Of a stretch of DNA of 64,000 nt, positions 56,672 to 64,000 are shown piece after piece. Every line of letters begins with the position of its first letter. Position 1 is the stretch's first letter. The notes beneath the pieces were generated by a model. The model made no database searches. It was not told the origin of the DNA and saw nothing but the letters and a program-made list of their open reading frames with translations. The stretch covers positions 1 through 64,000 of the forward strand of contig NZ_LZIN01000052.1 in the NCBI RefSeq assembly GCF_001667375.1. Reading direction: 5' to 3'. The translations under genes and the position numbers were made by a program. The stretch comes from Mycolicibacter sinensis (GTDB lineage: Bacteria; Actinomycetota; Actinomycetes; Mycobacteriales; Mycobacteriaceae).

Positions 56672-58531
56672 GTGAAGGATGCCAACCGCGCCATCGACGC
56701 TGTCGCCAAGACCGTGGCCGAGATCCTGGAGAAGAAGAAGTACTCGATCGACTACTACCAGCGCGAATACAAGTGGCAGTCCAAGCAACTCGCCGACCTC
56801 GTGACGGACCTGACCACGAGATTCCTTGAGATATACGAACCCAACCACGCCCGCAAAGACGTCGCCAAGTATCCCGGCTACTACCTCGGGTCGATCATCA
56901 TCTCCCAGAAGGGCAGCCAGCCCTTCATCGTCGACGGGCAACAACGCCTCACCAGCCTCACCTTGTTTCTGGCCTACCTGCGACGGCTGCAACTCGAACG
57001 GGACGATGTCGTGGACATCGACGAGCTGATCTTGTCGGTGAAATTCGGGGAGAAATCATTCAACCTCGACGTTCCCGACCGCAACGACTGCATGGCCGCC
57101 CTCTTCGAATCCGGCGAGTACGAGCCACCAGACGATGCACCCGAGTCCGTGTACACCCTCGTGGATCGGTACGCAGAACTCGATGAGCGGTTCCCCGAGG
57201 AGTTGAAGGAGACGGCATTGCCGTACTTCATCGACTGGCTCAAAGACCGCGTCCAACTCGTCCAGATCACCGCCTACACCGACGATGACGCCTATGCGAT
57301 CTTCGAGACGATGAACGATCGCGGCCTCAAGCTCACCTCGGCCGACATGCTCAAGGGTTACCTGCTGGCCAACATGGACGACGGTGGCCCGCGCACCAAA
57401 GCCAACGAACTGTGGCGCAAGCGGCTGCGTGTCCTCAACGAGCAGGCGGATGACGCCGGATCGGATTTCCTCAAAACCTGGCTGCGCAGCCAGTACGCCA
57501 AGAAGATCCGGGAGCGGAAGAAGGGCGCCCGCCCCGAGGACTGGGATCGGATCGGTACCGAGTTCCACCGCTGGCTGCGCGCTGAACACACCGCTGTCGG
57601 TCTCGACAGGAGCGAAGATTTCTACCGCTTCGTCATCCGCGACTTCGACTTCTACAGCCGCCAGTACGGACGCATCCTCGAAGCAACGACCGGGAAGTTC
57701 GATCCGGACAGTCCACTGCGATTCATCCGCTACAACGCCGACTTCGGGTTCACCCTGCAGAACCAGCTCCTCCTGGCGCCGCTACGGGTCGAGGACGGTC
57801 AGGCGGTGATTGACCAGAAGCTGGAGATCGTCGGAAGGTTCGCCGACATTCTCCTGGCCTGGCGGATCTGGAACTTCCGATCGACGGCCTACTCGACGAT
57901 GCAGTACGCCATGTTCAATGTCATGCGGGACATCCGCGGTTGCGATGCCGATGCCCTCGCCACGACGCTGCGCGACTACCTCAAGAAGGTTGAGGAGACG
58001 TTCGACAGCAACGACGACCTGTACGTGCACCAGCAGAACCGCGGGCAACTTCATCGGATTCTCGCCCGGATCACCGACTACATCACCGTCGAATCCGGTC
58101 AGGCGTCGCGCTACATCGCGCTGACCAACGGCGGCAAGGTGAAGTACGAGGTCGAGCACATCTGGGCCGATCGCCCCGAACGCCACAAGGACGAGTTCAG
58201 CCATGAAGCCGATTTCGCCCGTCAGCGCAACCGGATCGGTGATCTTCTCCTGCTGCCCAAGCAGTTCAATGCCAGCTATGGCGACGGCACCTACAAGAAG
58301 AAGCTGTCGCACTACTACAAGGAAAACCTCCTCGCCTCGAGCCTCAACTCGCAGAGCTACGTCAAGAATCCCGGCTTCACGCGATTCATCAAAGACAGCG
58401 GGTTGCCGTTCAAGGCATATGACGAGTTCAAGGCGGCGGACATCGTCGAACGCGGAGACCTCTACCGGGAGATAGCCAAGCTGATTTGGAATCCCGACGA
58501 CCTGCTCGCCGCGGCGGCCGGCAGCGCATAG
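56672..58531 (+). CDS. GmrSD-type DUF262/DUF1524 restriction nuclease
   Basis: A 619-residue protein with an N-terminal ParB/GmrS-like DUF262 domain and a C-terminal GmrD-like DUF1524 HNH domain. DUF262 is seen as YSIDYYQREYKWQSKQLADL and PFIVDGQQRLTSLTLFL, the DGQQR NTP-binding motif. DUF1524 is seen as YEVEHIWADRPERH then QRNRIGDLLLLPKQFNASYG, the His-Asn nuclease core. The single-chain fusion resembles GmrSD enzymes that cut glucosylated hydroxymethylcytosine DNA, but the target here is unknown. AGAAGGAG seven bases before GTG 56672 fixes the start. It lies one base after the methylase stop, in the same operon. Confidence 0.88.
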   Translation: MKDANRAIDAVAKTVAEILEKKKYSIDYYQREYKWQSKQLADLVTDLTTRFLEIYEPNHARKDVAKYPGYYLGSIIISQKGSQPFIVDGQQRLTSLTLFLAYLRRLQLERDDVVDIDELILSVKFGEKSFNLDVPDRNDCMAALFESGEYEPPDDAPESVYTLVDRYAELDERFPEELKETALPYFIDWLKDRVQLVQITAYTDDDAYAIFETMNDRGLKLTSADMLKGYLLANMDDGGPRTKANELWRKRLRVLNEQADDAGSDFLKTWLRSQYAKKIRERKKGARPEDWDRIGTEFHRWLRAEHTAVGLDRSEDFYRFVIRDFDFYSRQYGRILEATTGKFDPDSPLRFIRYNADFGFTLQNQLLLAPLRVEDGQAVIDQKLEIVGRFADILLAWRIWNFRSTAYSTMQYAMFNVMRDIRGCDADALATTLRDYLKKVEETFDSNDDLYVHQQNRGQLHRILARITDYITVESGQASRYIALTNGGKVKYEVEHIWADRPERHKDEFSHEADFARQRNRIGDLLLLPKQFNASYGDGTYKKKLSHYYKENLLASSLNSQSYVKNPGFTRFIKDSGLPFKAYDEFKAADIVERGDLYREIAKLIWNPDDLLAAAAGSA

Positions 58532-58577
58532 CGCCAATCGGGTTGGGCTGCTGTAGCGAATCAACCTGACCTCGCCA

Positions 58578-58597
58578 GCCGCAGCGCACGCTGCGGC
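58578..58597 (+). terminator. GC-rich hairpin after the GmrSD gene
   Basis: GCCGCAGCG (58578-58586) and CGCTGCGGC (58589-58597) form a perfect 9-bp inverted repeat with a CA spacer, 47 bases after the stop codon. There is no T tract; mycobacterial terminators often lack one. It probably ends the helicase-methylase-GmrSD transcript. Confidence 0.5.
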
Positions 58598-58876
58598 GTC
58601 CCGTACGGTCCGCTACCCCGGCCGCAGGCGCCGCCCCTCCTTGCAGCCAGACGCAACGACGCCGTCCACGAGGGCTGCGCGATCGGCGCCGGACCATTGC
58701 GATGCCGCGATTACTGCAGTGGCGGATGTCGTCGAGCTGGCGTACCCGCTGCCGGCGGTGCTCGGCCGCCGTCGGTGGCCAGTACGGACTGCCGCCGACC
58801 TCAGCCAACAAAATGTTGCTGATGGGGCGCGTGTGACTTGACTTGATGCTGGCACGCAACTAACTTGGGGACATCC

Positions 58877-58911
58877 ACCCAGTCCTTTTCGCAGGGCTGG
58901 GTCTTTTCGTT
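58877..58911 (+). terminator. Stem-loop with T tract (intrinsic-terminator-like)
   Basis: ACCCAGTCC (58877-58885) pairs with GGGCTGGGT (58894-58902), nine pairs including one T-G wobble, around a TTTTCGCA loop. CTTTTCGTT follows. This is the form of a rho-independent terminator on the plus strand, and lies just before the promoter of the NYN gene. Confidence 0.55.
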
Positions 58912-58936
58912 GAGGCACTTTGTCGCGGGGACCCGC

Positions 58937-58942
58937 TAACGT
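58937..58942 (+). promoter_or_regulatory. -10 box for a leaderless NYN-gene mRNA
   Basis: TAACGT lies eight bases before the GTG at 58951, with no Shine-Dalgarno sequence between. This suggests that transcription begins at or next to the start codon, and that the NYN-helicase pair forms its own transcription unit. Confidence 0.5.
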
Positions 58943-58950
58943 AAACCCTC

Positions 58951-59679
58951 GTGCGAGTAGGCGTCTACATCGATGCGTTCAACCTGTACTACGGGATGCG
59001 TGATCACTGTGGTCGAGGCACCGCGGGATGGCGATGGCTCGACATCAGAAGTCTGACGAACGACCTTGCCGGGTGGAGTGGGTCGACTATAGAGCGCATC
59101 GTGTACTGCACCGCCTACGTGGACCCAGCGGACAACCAAGGTGCCCATAGGGACCAGGCCTTGTATATCAAGGCACTACGTGAGCATCAGTCAATTGATG
59201 TCCTACAGCTGGGGCGCTACGTTGCGTGGCCGAAGAACCTGCCATTGGCGCGCAAGGTGGGAACCGGCGGCGCCGAGGTGATCCAGCCGACGGGGTTTGA
59301 GTCCTGGCAGGGGCTACCGATATCACGGGTGTCCGGTCCCAACGGTGGGATGTTCATGGCCACGGTCAGGAACAGAGAGGAGAAGGGTTCCGACGTCAAT
59401 GTGGCGACACATCTCCTCGCTGACGTGTTTCGCCGGGAGGTTGATGCCGCGATCGTCGTGTCCAATGACTCAGACCTTGCGTTGCCGCTATCAATTGCCC
59501 GATCAGTCGTGCCCGTCGGGACCGTCAACCCAGGAACCAAGCAACTTGCCGGTGCATTGAAGGGCGATCGTGATGACGGGCCTGGTCGGCACTGGTGGCG
59601 GAAGCTGTCTGCCCAGGACTACCGGCAGCATCAGTTGCCGAATCCCGTCGGGCGTTTCTTCAAGCCGGCCGGCTGGTAG
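58951..59679 (+). CDS. NYN-domain (PIN-like) nuclease
   Basis: A 242-residue protein of the NYN family, metal-dependent RNases with a PIN-like fold. The acidic active-site residues are in VGVYIDAFNLYYGMRD (near residue 8), EKGSDVNVATHLLADVF (Asp near 150) and AAIVVSNDSDLALPLSI (near 170-175). The C-terminal ~60 residues are basic (GRHWWRKLSAQDYRQHQLPN). Codon use is less G+C biased than in the core genes. It stands two bases before the giant helicase, so the two are surely co-expressed. Role as an RNA- or tRNA-cleaving effector is inference. Confidence 0.85.
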   Translation: MRVGVYIDAFNLYYGMRDHCGRGTAGWRWLDIRSLTNDLAGWSGSTIERIVYCTAYVDPADNQGAHRDQALYIKALREHQSIDVLQLGRYVAWPKNLPLARKVGTGGAEVIQPTGFESWQGLPISRVSGPNGGMFMATVRNREEKGSDVNVATHLLADVFRREVDAAIVVSNDSDLALPLSIARSVVPVGTVNPGTKQLAGALKGDRDDGPGRHWWRKLSAQDYRQHQLPNPVGRFFKPAGW

Positions 59680-59681
59680 CC

Positions 59682-62600
59682 ATGGCTGAGCTACTCCCCC
59701 TGTCGCAGGCCACCGCGATCACCCGCAGCCTGCTGGACTACCTGGGCACCACGTTCGCGCTGGCCGACCCCGATGCCCGCGCCGTGCTCGACGGCTTCCT
59801 CTCCCACCCGGACACCGGGATGTTCCGCGGCCCCTATGTGCGGGTGCGGCTGCCGTTTCGGCCCGCCGACGAGGGCTGGCGCGAGCACCTGGATTTCTAC
59901 GAAGGCCACGTCCCGTACGGGCATCAGGCCGCGGCGTTCGCCCGGCTGAGCACCTACCAACTCAGCGACGGTCAACGCCCGCAGCCGACCCTGGTGACCA
60001 CCGGCACCGGATCGGGCAAGACCGAGGCGTTTCTGTACCCGATCCTCGACCATGTGCGCCGGGCCAAACGAGCAGGCGTGACCGGGATGAAGGCGCTGAT
60101 CCTCTATCCGATGAACGCGCTGGCCAACGACCAGGCAGGCCGGCTCGCGCACCTGCTCACCGAGCACGGCGAGTTGGCCGGGATCACCGCGGCGCTCTAC
60201 ACCGGCGACGCCGGCCCGCAACGCACCACGGTCACCGATGAGGGGCTGATCACCGACCGCGAGGTCATCCGCGACACCGCCCCCGACATCCTGCTGACCA
60301 ACTACAAGATGCTCGACCAGTTGCTGCTGCGCCCGGCCGACGCCGACTTGTGGCGCCAGAGCGCGGCCAGCCTCCAGTACCTGGTGCTCGATGAGTTTCA
60401 CACCTACGACGGCGCGCAGGGCACCGACGTGTCGATGCTGCTGCGCCGGCTCGGTTTGACCCTGAAAAGCCATTGGGCACCCGATGATCCAGCGTTCAGC
60501 ACCGCCGACCGGGAACGGCCCCTGGGCCGGATCACCCCGGTGGCGACCTCGGCGACGCTGGGCGACGGCGGAAACCCCTCGGCGATGCTGAATTTCGCCG
60601 CTACCGTCTTCGGGGAACCGTTCGCCGCCGACGCGGTCATCACCGAATCCCGGCTGAACATCACCGAGTGGGCCGGCGATGCGAAGGCCCGGGTCGAGGC
60701 GGCGGGCTGGCGGATCCCTGAGATGGATGACGCCCGCATCGCGGACATCGCCGCTGCGGTCAGGGATCAGACCGAGCCGGCCTCGCGAGCGCTTGCCGTG
60801 CTGCGCGGCCTGTACGACGGTGGCGACGACGCCGCGCTGACCACCGCGATGGTCACCGACGACGCGCTGGTGCTGGATCTGGTCAAGGCCCACGGCGTGT
60901 TCGCCACGCTGATCGAGTCGGCCACTGCCGCAACGGGGCTGGACCCACTCGCTGCCAAGGTGTTCGCCGGCGTCAAAGCCACCGGCCCCGACAGCGCAGC
61001 GCAACAGCGCGCAGTCCTAGCCGCGTTCATCGACACGCTGAGCCATGTCCGCGCCCGCCAAGGCCGGGGTGCGGCATCGGTGGAGGCGCACCTGTGGATT
61101 CGTGAACTGACCCGGCTGGATCGGGCGGCCACCGGTGCCCCGCATTTCATCTGGGAAGACGACGGTGTGCGCGTCGGCGGCCCCGATGCCCCGGCCGTCA
61201 GCTATCTACCGGCGTTGTATTGCCGACATTGCAACCGGTCTGGTTGGGCGGTGGCGCTTGCACCCACCGGCTGGGAGCTCGATGTCGATGACACCGCCAT
61301 CCGCCGGCGCCGGCTGCGCGGCGATGACCGATTCCGCGCCTTGATTCATGCCCCTGTCGAGGCGGCCTACGCCGCCGACGGCGACCAGGACAGCGACGCC
61401 GATGCGCCGTCGAAGCTGGGCTGGCTGCTGGTGCCCGAGCGGCGGATCACCTTCGAGACACCGTCGGAGCAGGAGCTGGCCGAGGGCGCCGCACTGCCGG
61501 TGCTGGTGCACTGCGGCGATTCGGCGGGCGCCGATTCGACCAACGACACCTGCCCGTCGTGCCGGCAGACCGACGGCATCCGCTTTCTGGGTTCGGCGAT
61601 CGCCACCATGCTCTCGGTGTCGCTGTCGACGGTGTTCGGCACCGAAGAACTCGACGCCCGGGAGAAGCGGGCGCTGGTATTCACCGACAGCGTCCAAGAC
61701 GCCGCGCACCGGGCCGGGTTCGTGCAGTCCCGCTCACACGCACTGACCCTCCGCACCCTGGTCCGCCAGGCTCTCGATGCTGGGGAGACCGACCTGGAGT
61801 CGCTGTCGCATCGGATGATCGAACTCGCCGGCGCCGACCCGGCGGCCCGCTATCGTCTGCTGCCCCCGGAGCTGGCCGAGCGGGCGGCGTTCGCCGAGTT
61901 CTGGCGTCAGCCCAGGGTTTCGGCGAAGGCCCGCAACTTCGTGCGTCGCCGCCTGCTGCTGGACATCGAATTGGAATTCGGGTTGCGCTCCGCGGTCGGG
62001 CGCACCCTGGAGACCACCGGTGCGGCGCTGGTCAATGTCGACGTCTCCCCCGCGGTACTGCGCGCTGCCGCAGCCGAAGCGATCGAGGACGCCGGCGCTC
62101 AGCAAATCCTGGGCGGGCTGCCCGACGGTCGGCTGGTGGCGTGGGTGCGCGGCGTGCTGGAACATTTGCGAACCCGCGGCGCGATCGAGCACGAATGGTT
62201 CGACAAGTTCCGCCGTGAAGATGGCAACCGGTGGTGGGTCACCGGGGGGCGCCGCCGCGGCGAAGGCATGCCCGGCTTCGGCAAAGGCAACTCGGCTCCC
62301 GGCTTCGCGGTCTCCGGTGGCGGCGCGCGCGTCACCGACCTGGAGCCGGTCGGCTCGGCGCGCGGCTGGTACGCCCTGTGGACGAAAAAGGTGCTCGGGT
62401 TGCCCGCCGGCGAGGCGGCGGTGCTGTCGCGGCTGTTGTTCACCCGGCTGCGCCAACGCGATGTGCTCGGCGAGGTCACCACCGTCAGCGGCGGGCAGAC
62501 CTTCCACCTGCCGGCCACCTCGATCGTGGCCAGGGTGGTCACCGATGCCGAGTTGGCGTCGTCGTCGATCGCGTTGGTCTGCGACACCTGCCGCAACACC

Positions 62601-64000
62601 GTGCACAGCTACCCGGCCGGCATCGACCAACTCGACGACGCGCCGTGCCTGGTGGCCCGCTGCCGTGGCCGGCTGCGCCGGCATCAGATCGAAGACAACT
62701 TCTACCGGCAGATGTACGGCGCCACCGACATTCGCCGGGTGGTGGCCCGCGAGCACACCAGCCTGCTGCCCGCCGAAACCCGACTGGCCTACGAATCCGA
62801 ATTCAAAAAGCCCGATCCTCCACCGGATGCCCCCAACGTACTGGTCGCCACCCCCACCCTGGAGATGGGCATCGACATCGGCGACCTGTCGGCGGTGCTG
62901 CTGTCGTCGCTGCCCAAATCGGTGGCCTCCTACTTGCAGCGGGTGGGCCGCGCCGGCCGGCTCACCGGCAACGCCCTCGCATTGGCGTACGTGACCGGAC
63001 GCGGCGATCAACTGCCCCGCTTCGCGCAGCCCGACCGCACCATCAACGGCGAAGTCCGTCCTCCGGCAACCTATCTGGACGCCGAGGAGATCCTGCGCCG
63101 CCAGTTCACCGCATCGGTAGCCGACGTGCTGGCCCGCCGGCCCGATGCCCCGCACCCGCGCACCACCCCGCAGGCGTTGCGTTCCACCGGCCCCGACAGC
63201 TACCTGGGCGCGCTGATCAGCGAAGCCGAGACCCGCGCCGACGAACTTGTCGACGCGTTCCTGTCCGGCTTCGCCGGCCTCGACGCCGGCGTCACCGACC
63301 GGCTCCGCGCATTTGCGAAAGCCGACACCGCCGGCACCAGTGAGTTCGCCACCCGCTGCCACCAGGCTTCACAACGCTGGAATCACCGCCTGGAGACCCT
63401 CACCCACCGCAAGGCCGCGGCCGAACAGGTGCTGCCCGATCTGGAGAAACGCGCGGCCACCACCGACTCCGCTGACGACAAACGCGAACTGCGCACCGCC
63501 CAGGCCGCGGTCAGGTTGCTCGGCAAGCAGTTGGCCGAACTGCGTTCCGAATACTGGATCAGCGCACTGGAGTCGTTCGGTCTGCTGCCCAACTACACCC
63601 TGCTCGACGATTCAGTAACGCTGGCGGTGTCGGTGAACTGGATCAACCCCGAGAGTCAACAGTACGAACACTCCGAGTTCGAACTCAGCCGCGCCTCGGC
63701 GCAGGCACTGCGCGACTTCGCGCCAGGATCGACGTTCTACTCCAACGCCTTTGCGATCGGCATCGACGCGATCGACCTCGGCCCCGACGGCGAAGAGGTC
63801 CGCACCTGGGTGTGCTGTCCGCGCTGCGGCTACGTCGCACCGCTCGACGGTACGGGCGGCGCCCCCACCGGGTGTCCACGCTGCGGGTCACACGCCATCA
63901 CCGACACCAGCCAACGACTGCCGGTCGCCGAGCTGGCGAACGTCTCGGCGATCATCCGCCGCGAAGAAGCCACCATCGACGACAGCACCGATGAGCGCAC
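59682..64000 (+). CDS. Giant DEAD/DEAH helicase (MrfA/DrmA-DruE-like), runs off the right edge
   Basis: An open frame of at least 1439 residues with no stop before the window ends. Helicase core: YGHQAAAFARL (Q-like), Walker A TTGTGSGKTE (Lys113), YPMNALANDQAGRL, DEFH box (237-240, in VLDEFHTYDGAQGTD) and TPVATSATLGDG (III). A long insertion (~residues 290-1040) carries two Cys-rich sites (LYCRHCNRSG and NDTCPSCRQT). The second lobe has ATPTLEMGIDIGDLSAVLLS (V) and YLQRVGRAGR (VI, 1084-1093). A zinc finger appears near the end (VCCPRCGYV, GCPRCGS). This order is that of DUF1998-containing helicases such as MrfA, DrmA/DrmB and DruE; the DUF1998 part itself would lie beyond the edge. Confidence 0.85.
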   Translation, partial: MAELLPLSQATAITRSLLDYLGTTFALADPDARAVLDGFLSHPDTGMFRGPYVRVRLPFRPADEGWREHLDFYEGHVPYGHQAAAFARLSTYQLSDGQRPQPTLVTTGTGSGKTEAFLYPILDHVRRAKRAGVTGMKALILYPMNALANDQAGRLAHLLTEHGELAGITAALYTGDAGPQRTTVTDEGLITDREVIRDTAPDILLTNYKMLDQLLLRPADADLWRQSAASLQYLVLDEFHTYDGAQGTDVSMLLRRLGLTLKSHWAPDDPAFSTADRERPLGRITPVATSATLGDGGNPSAMLNFAATVFGEPFAADAVITESRLNITEWAGDAKARVEAAGWRIPEMDDARIADIAAAVRDQTEPASRALAVLRGLYDGGDDAALTTAMVTDDALVLDLVKAHGVFATLIESATAATGLDPLAAKVFAGVKATGPDSAAQQRAVLAAFIDTLSHVRARQGRGAASVEAHLWIRELTRLDRAATGAPHFIWEDDGVRVGGPDAPAVSYLPALYCRHCNRSGWAVALAPTGWELDVDDTAIRRRRLRGDDRFRALIHAPVEAAYAADGDQDSDADAPSKLGWLLVPERRITFETPSEQELAEGAALPVLVHCGDSAGADSTNDTCPSCRQTDGIRFLGSAIATMLSVSLSTVFGTEELDAREKRALVFTDSVQDAAHRAGFVQSRSHALTLRTLVRQALDAGETDLESLSHRMIELAGADPAARYRLLPPELAERAAFAEFWRQPRVSAKARNFVRRRLLLDIELEFGLRSAVGRTLETTGAALVNVDVSPAVLRAAAAEAIEDAGAQQILGGLPDGRLVAWVRGVLEHLRTRGAIEHEWFDKFRREDGNRWWVTGGRRRGEGMPGFGKGNSAPGFAVSGGGARVTDLEPVGSARGWYALWTKKVLGLPAGEAAVLSRLLFTRLRQRDVLGEVTTVSGGQTFHLPATSIVARVVTDAELASSSIALVCDTCRNTVHSYPAGIDQLDDAPCLVARCRGRLRRHQIEDNFYRQMYGATDIRRVVAREHTSLLPAETRLAYESEFKKPDPPPDAPNVLVATPTLEMGIDIGDLSAVLLSSLPKSVASYLQRVGRAGRLTGNALALAYVTGRGDQLPRFAQPDRTINGEVRPPATYLDAEEILRRQFTASVADVLARRPDAPHPRTTPQALRSTGPDSYLGALISEAETRADELVDAFLSGFAGLDAGVTDRLRAFAKADTAGTSEFATRCHQASQRWNHRLETLTHRKAAAEQVLPDLEKRAATTDSADDKRELRTAQAAVRLLGKQLAELRSEYWISALESFGLLPNYTLLDDSVTLAVSVNWINPESQQYEHSEFELSRASAQALRDFAPGSTFYSNAFAIGIDAIDLGPDGEEVRTWVCCPRCGYVAPLDGTGGAPTGCPRCGSHAITDTSQRLPVAELANVSAIIRREEATIDDSTDER

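Larger units (their letters stand above)
58598..58950 (+). other. Intergenic region inside the island
   Basis: About 350 bases with no convincing gene. A 66-codon ORF at 58641-58841 has no ribosome site and no recognisable similarity. The right part has lower G+C than the flanks. It holds a stem-loop at 58877-58902 and the promoter of the NYN gene. This break suggests two modules of independent origin placed side by side. Confidence 0.6.

Noticed and set aside
58641-58841. 66-codon ORF between the GmrSD and NYN genes
   Set aside because: No ribosome site or promoter-like box in the right place, no recognisable similarity, and it lies between two hairpins in a spacer.

Overview
The window is about 64 kb of high-G+C DNA with gene content typical of Mycobacteriaceae. 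From 84 to about 47.9 kb the order of recognisable genes follows, with gaps and additions, the Mycobacterium tuberculosis segment from dxs1 (Rv2682c) to miaB (Rv2733c): dxs, a CBS protein, an Ars-type transporter, a TrmA-like methylase, a KimA-like permease, trkA/trkB, dut, cei, ppgK, sigA, sigB, ideR, nrdR, chiZ, lexA, fadE20, hflX, dapF, miaA, miaB. Locus numbers are recalled gene order, not a search result. Within this backbone suhB and sthA are absent from their remembered positions. Extra genes include a folE paralogue with a divergent Cys-rich regulator operon after lexA, an O-methyltransferase and a DEAD-box helicase between fadE20 and hflX, and a gluABCD glutamate importer after miaB. 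An environmental or fast-growing mycobacterium is my inference; the species cannot be named.

Layout. 1-83 is a poly-C tract at the sequence edge, probably an artefact, which cuts off dxs. 0.08-12.1 kb: isoprenoid synthesis, potassium transport and its RCK proteins, dUTPase and small conserved actinobacterial proteins. 12.1-20 kb: polyphosphate glucokinase, the housekeeping sigma factor SigA, a 5'-truncated methyltransferase directly behind it, then SigB under a SigE/SigH-type promoter, and the iron regulator IdeR. 20.1-27.8 kb: NrdR, ChiZ and LexA with SOS boxes, then folE and the regulator operon. 27.8-39.6 kb: an LGFP-repeat membrane protein, fadE20 and a compact reverse-strand run ending in miaA-dapF-hflX. 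39.9-47.9 kb: a DUF349 protein, miaB, and gluABCD.

From about 48 kb to the right edge the content changes to an accessory island that looks like anti-phage defence. It holds a Zn-ribbon protein, an SNF2-type helicase (1100 aa), a giant N6-adenine methylase (1561 aa), a GmrSD-type DUF262/DUF1524 nuclease (619 aa), a GC-rich hairpin, then a second unit of an NYN-domain nuclease and a very large DEAD/DEAH helicase that runs off the window. The SNF2 helicase plus adenine methylase pair resembles the core of class 1 DISARM (drmD-drmMI), and the last helicase could correspond to drmA or a drmA/drmB-type fusion. The interposed GmrSD and NYN genes are not part of canonical DISARM. This composite locus is the most interesting part of the window.

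Many genes here appear to have leaderless promoters, with a TANNNT -10 box 6-8 nt before the start codon, and many same-strand neighbours overlap by 4 bp (GTGA or ATGA). Both are usual in mycobacteria and were used to choose starts.
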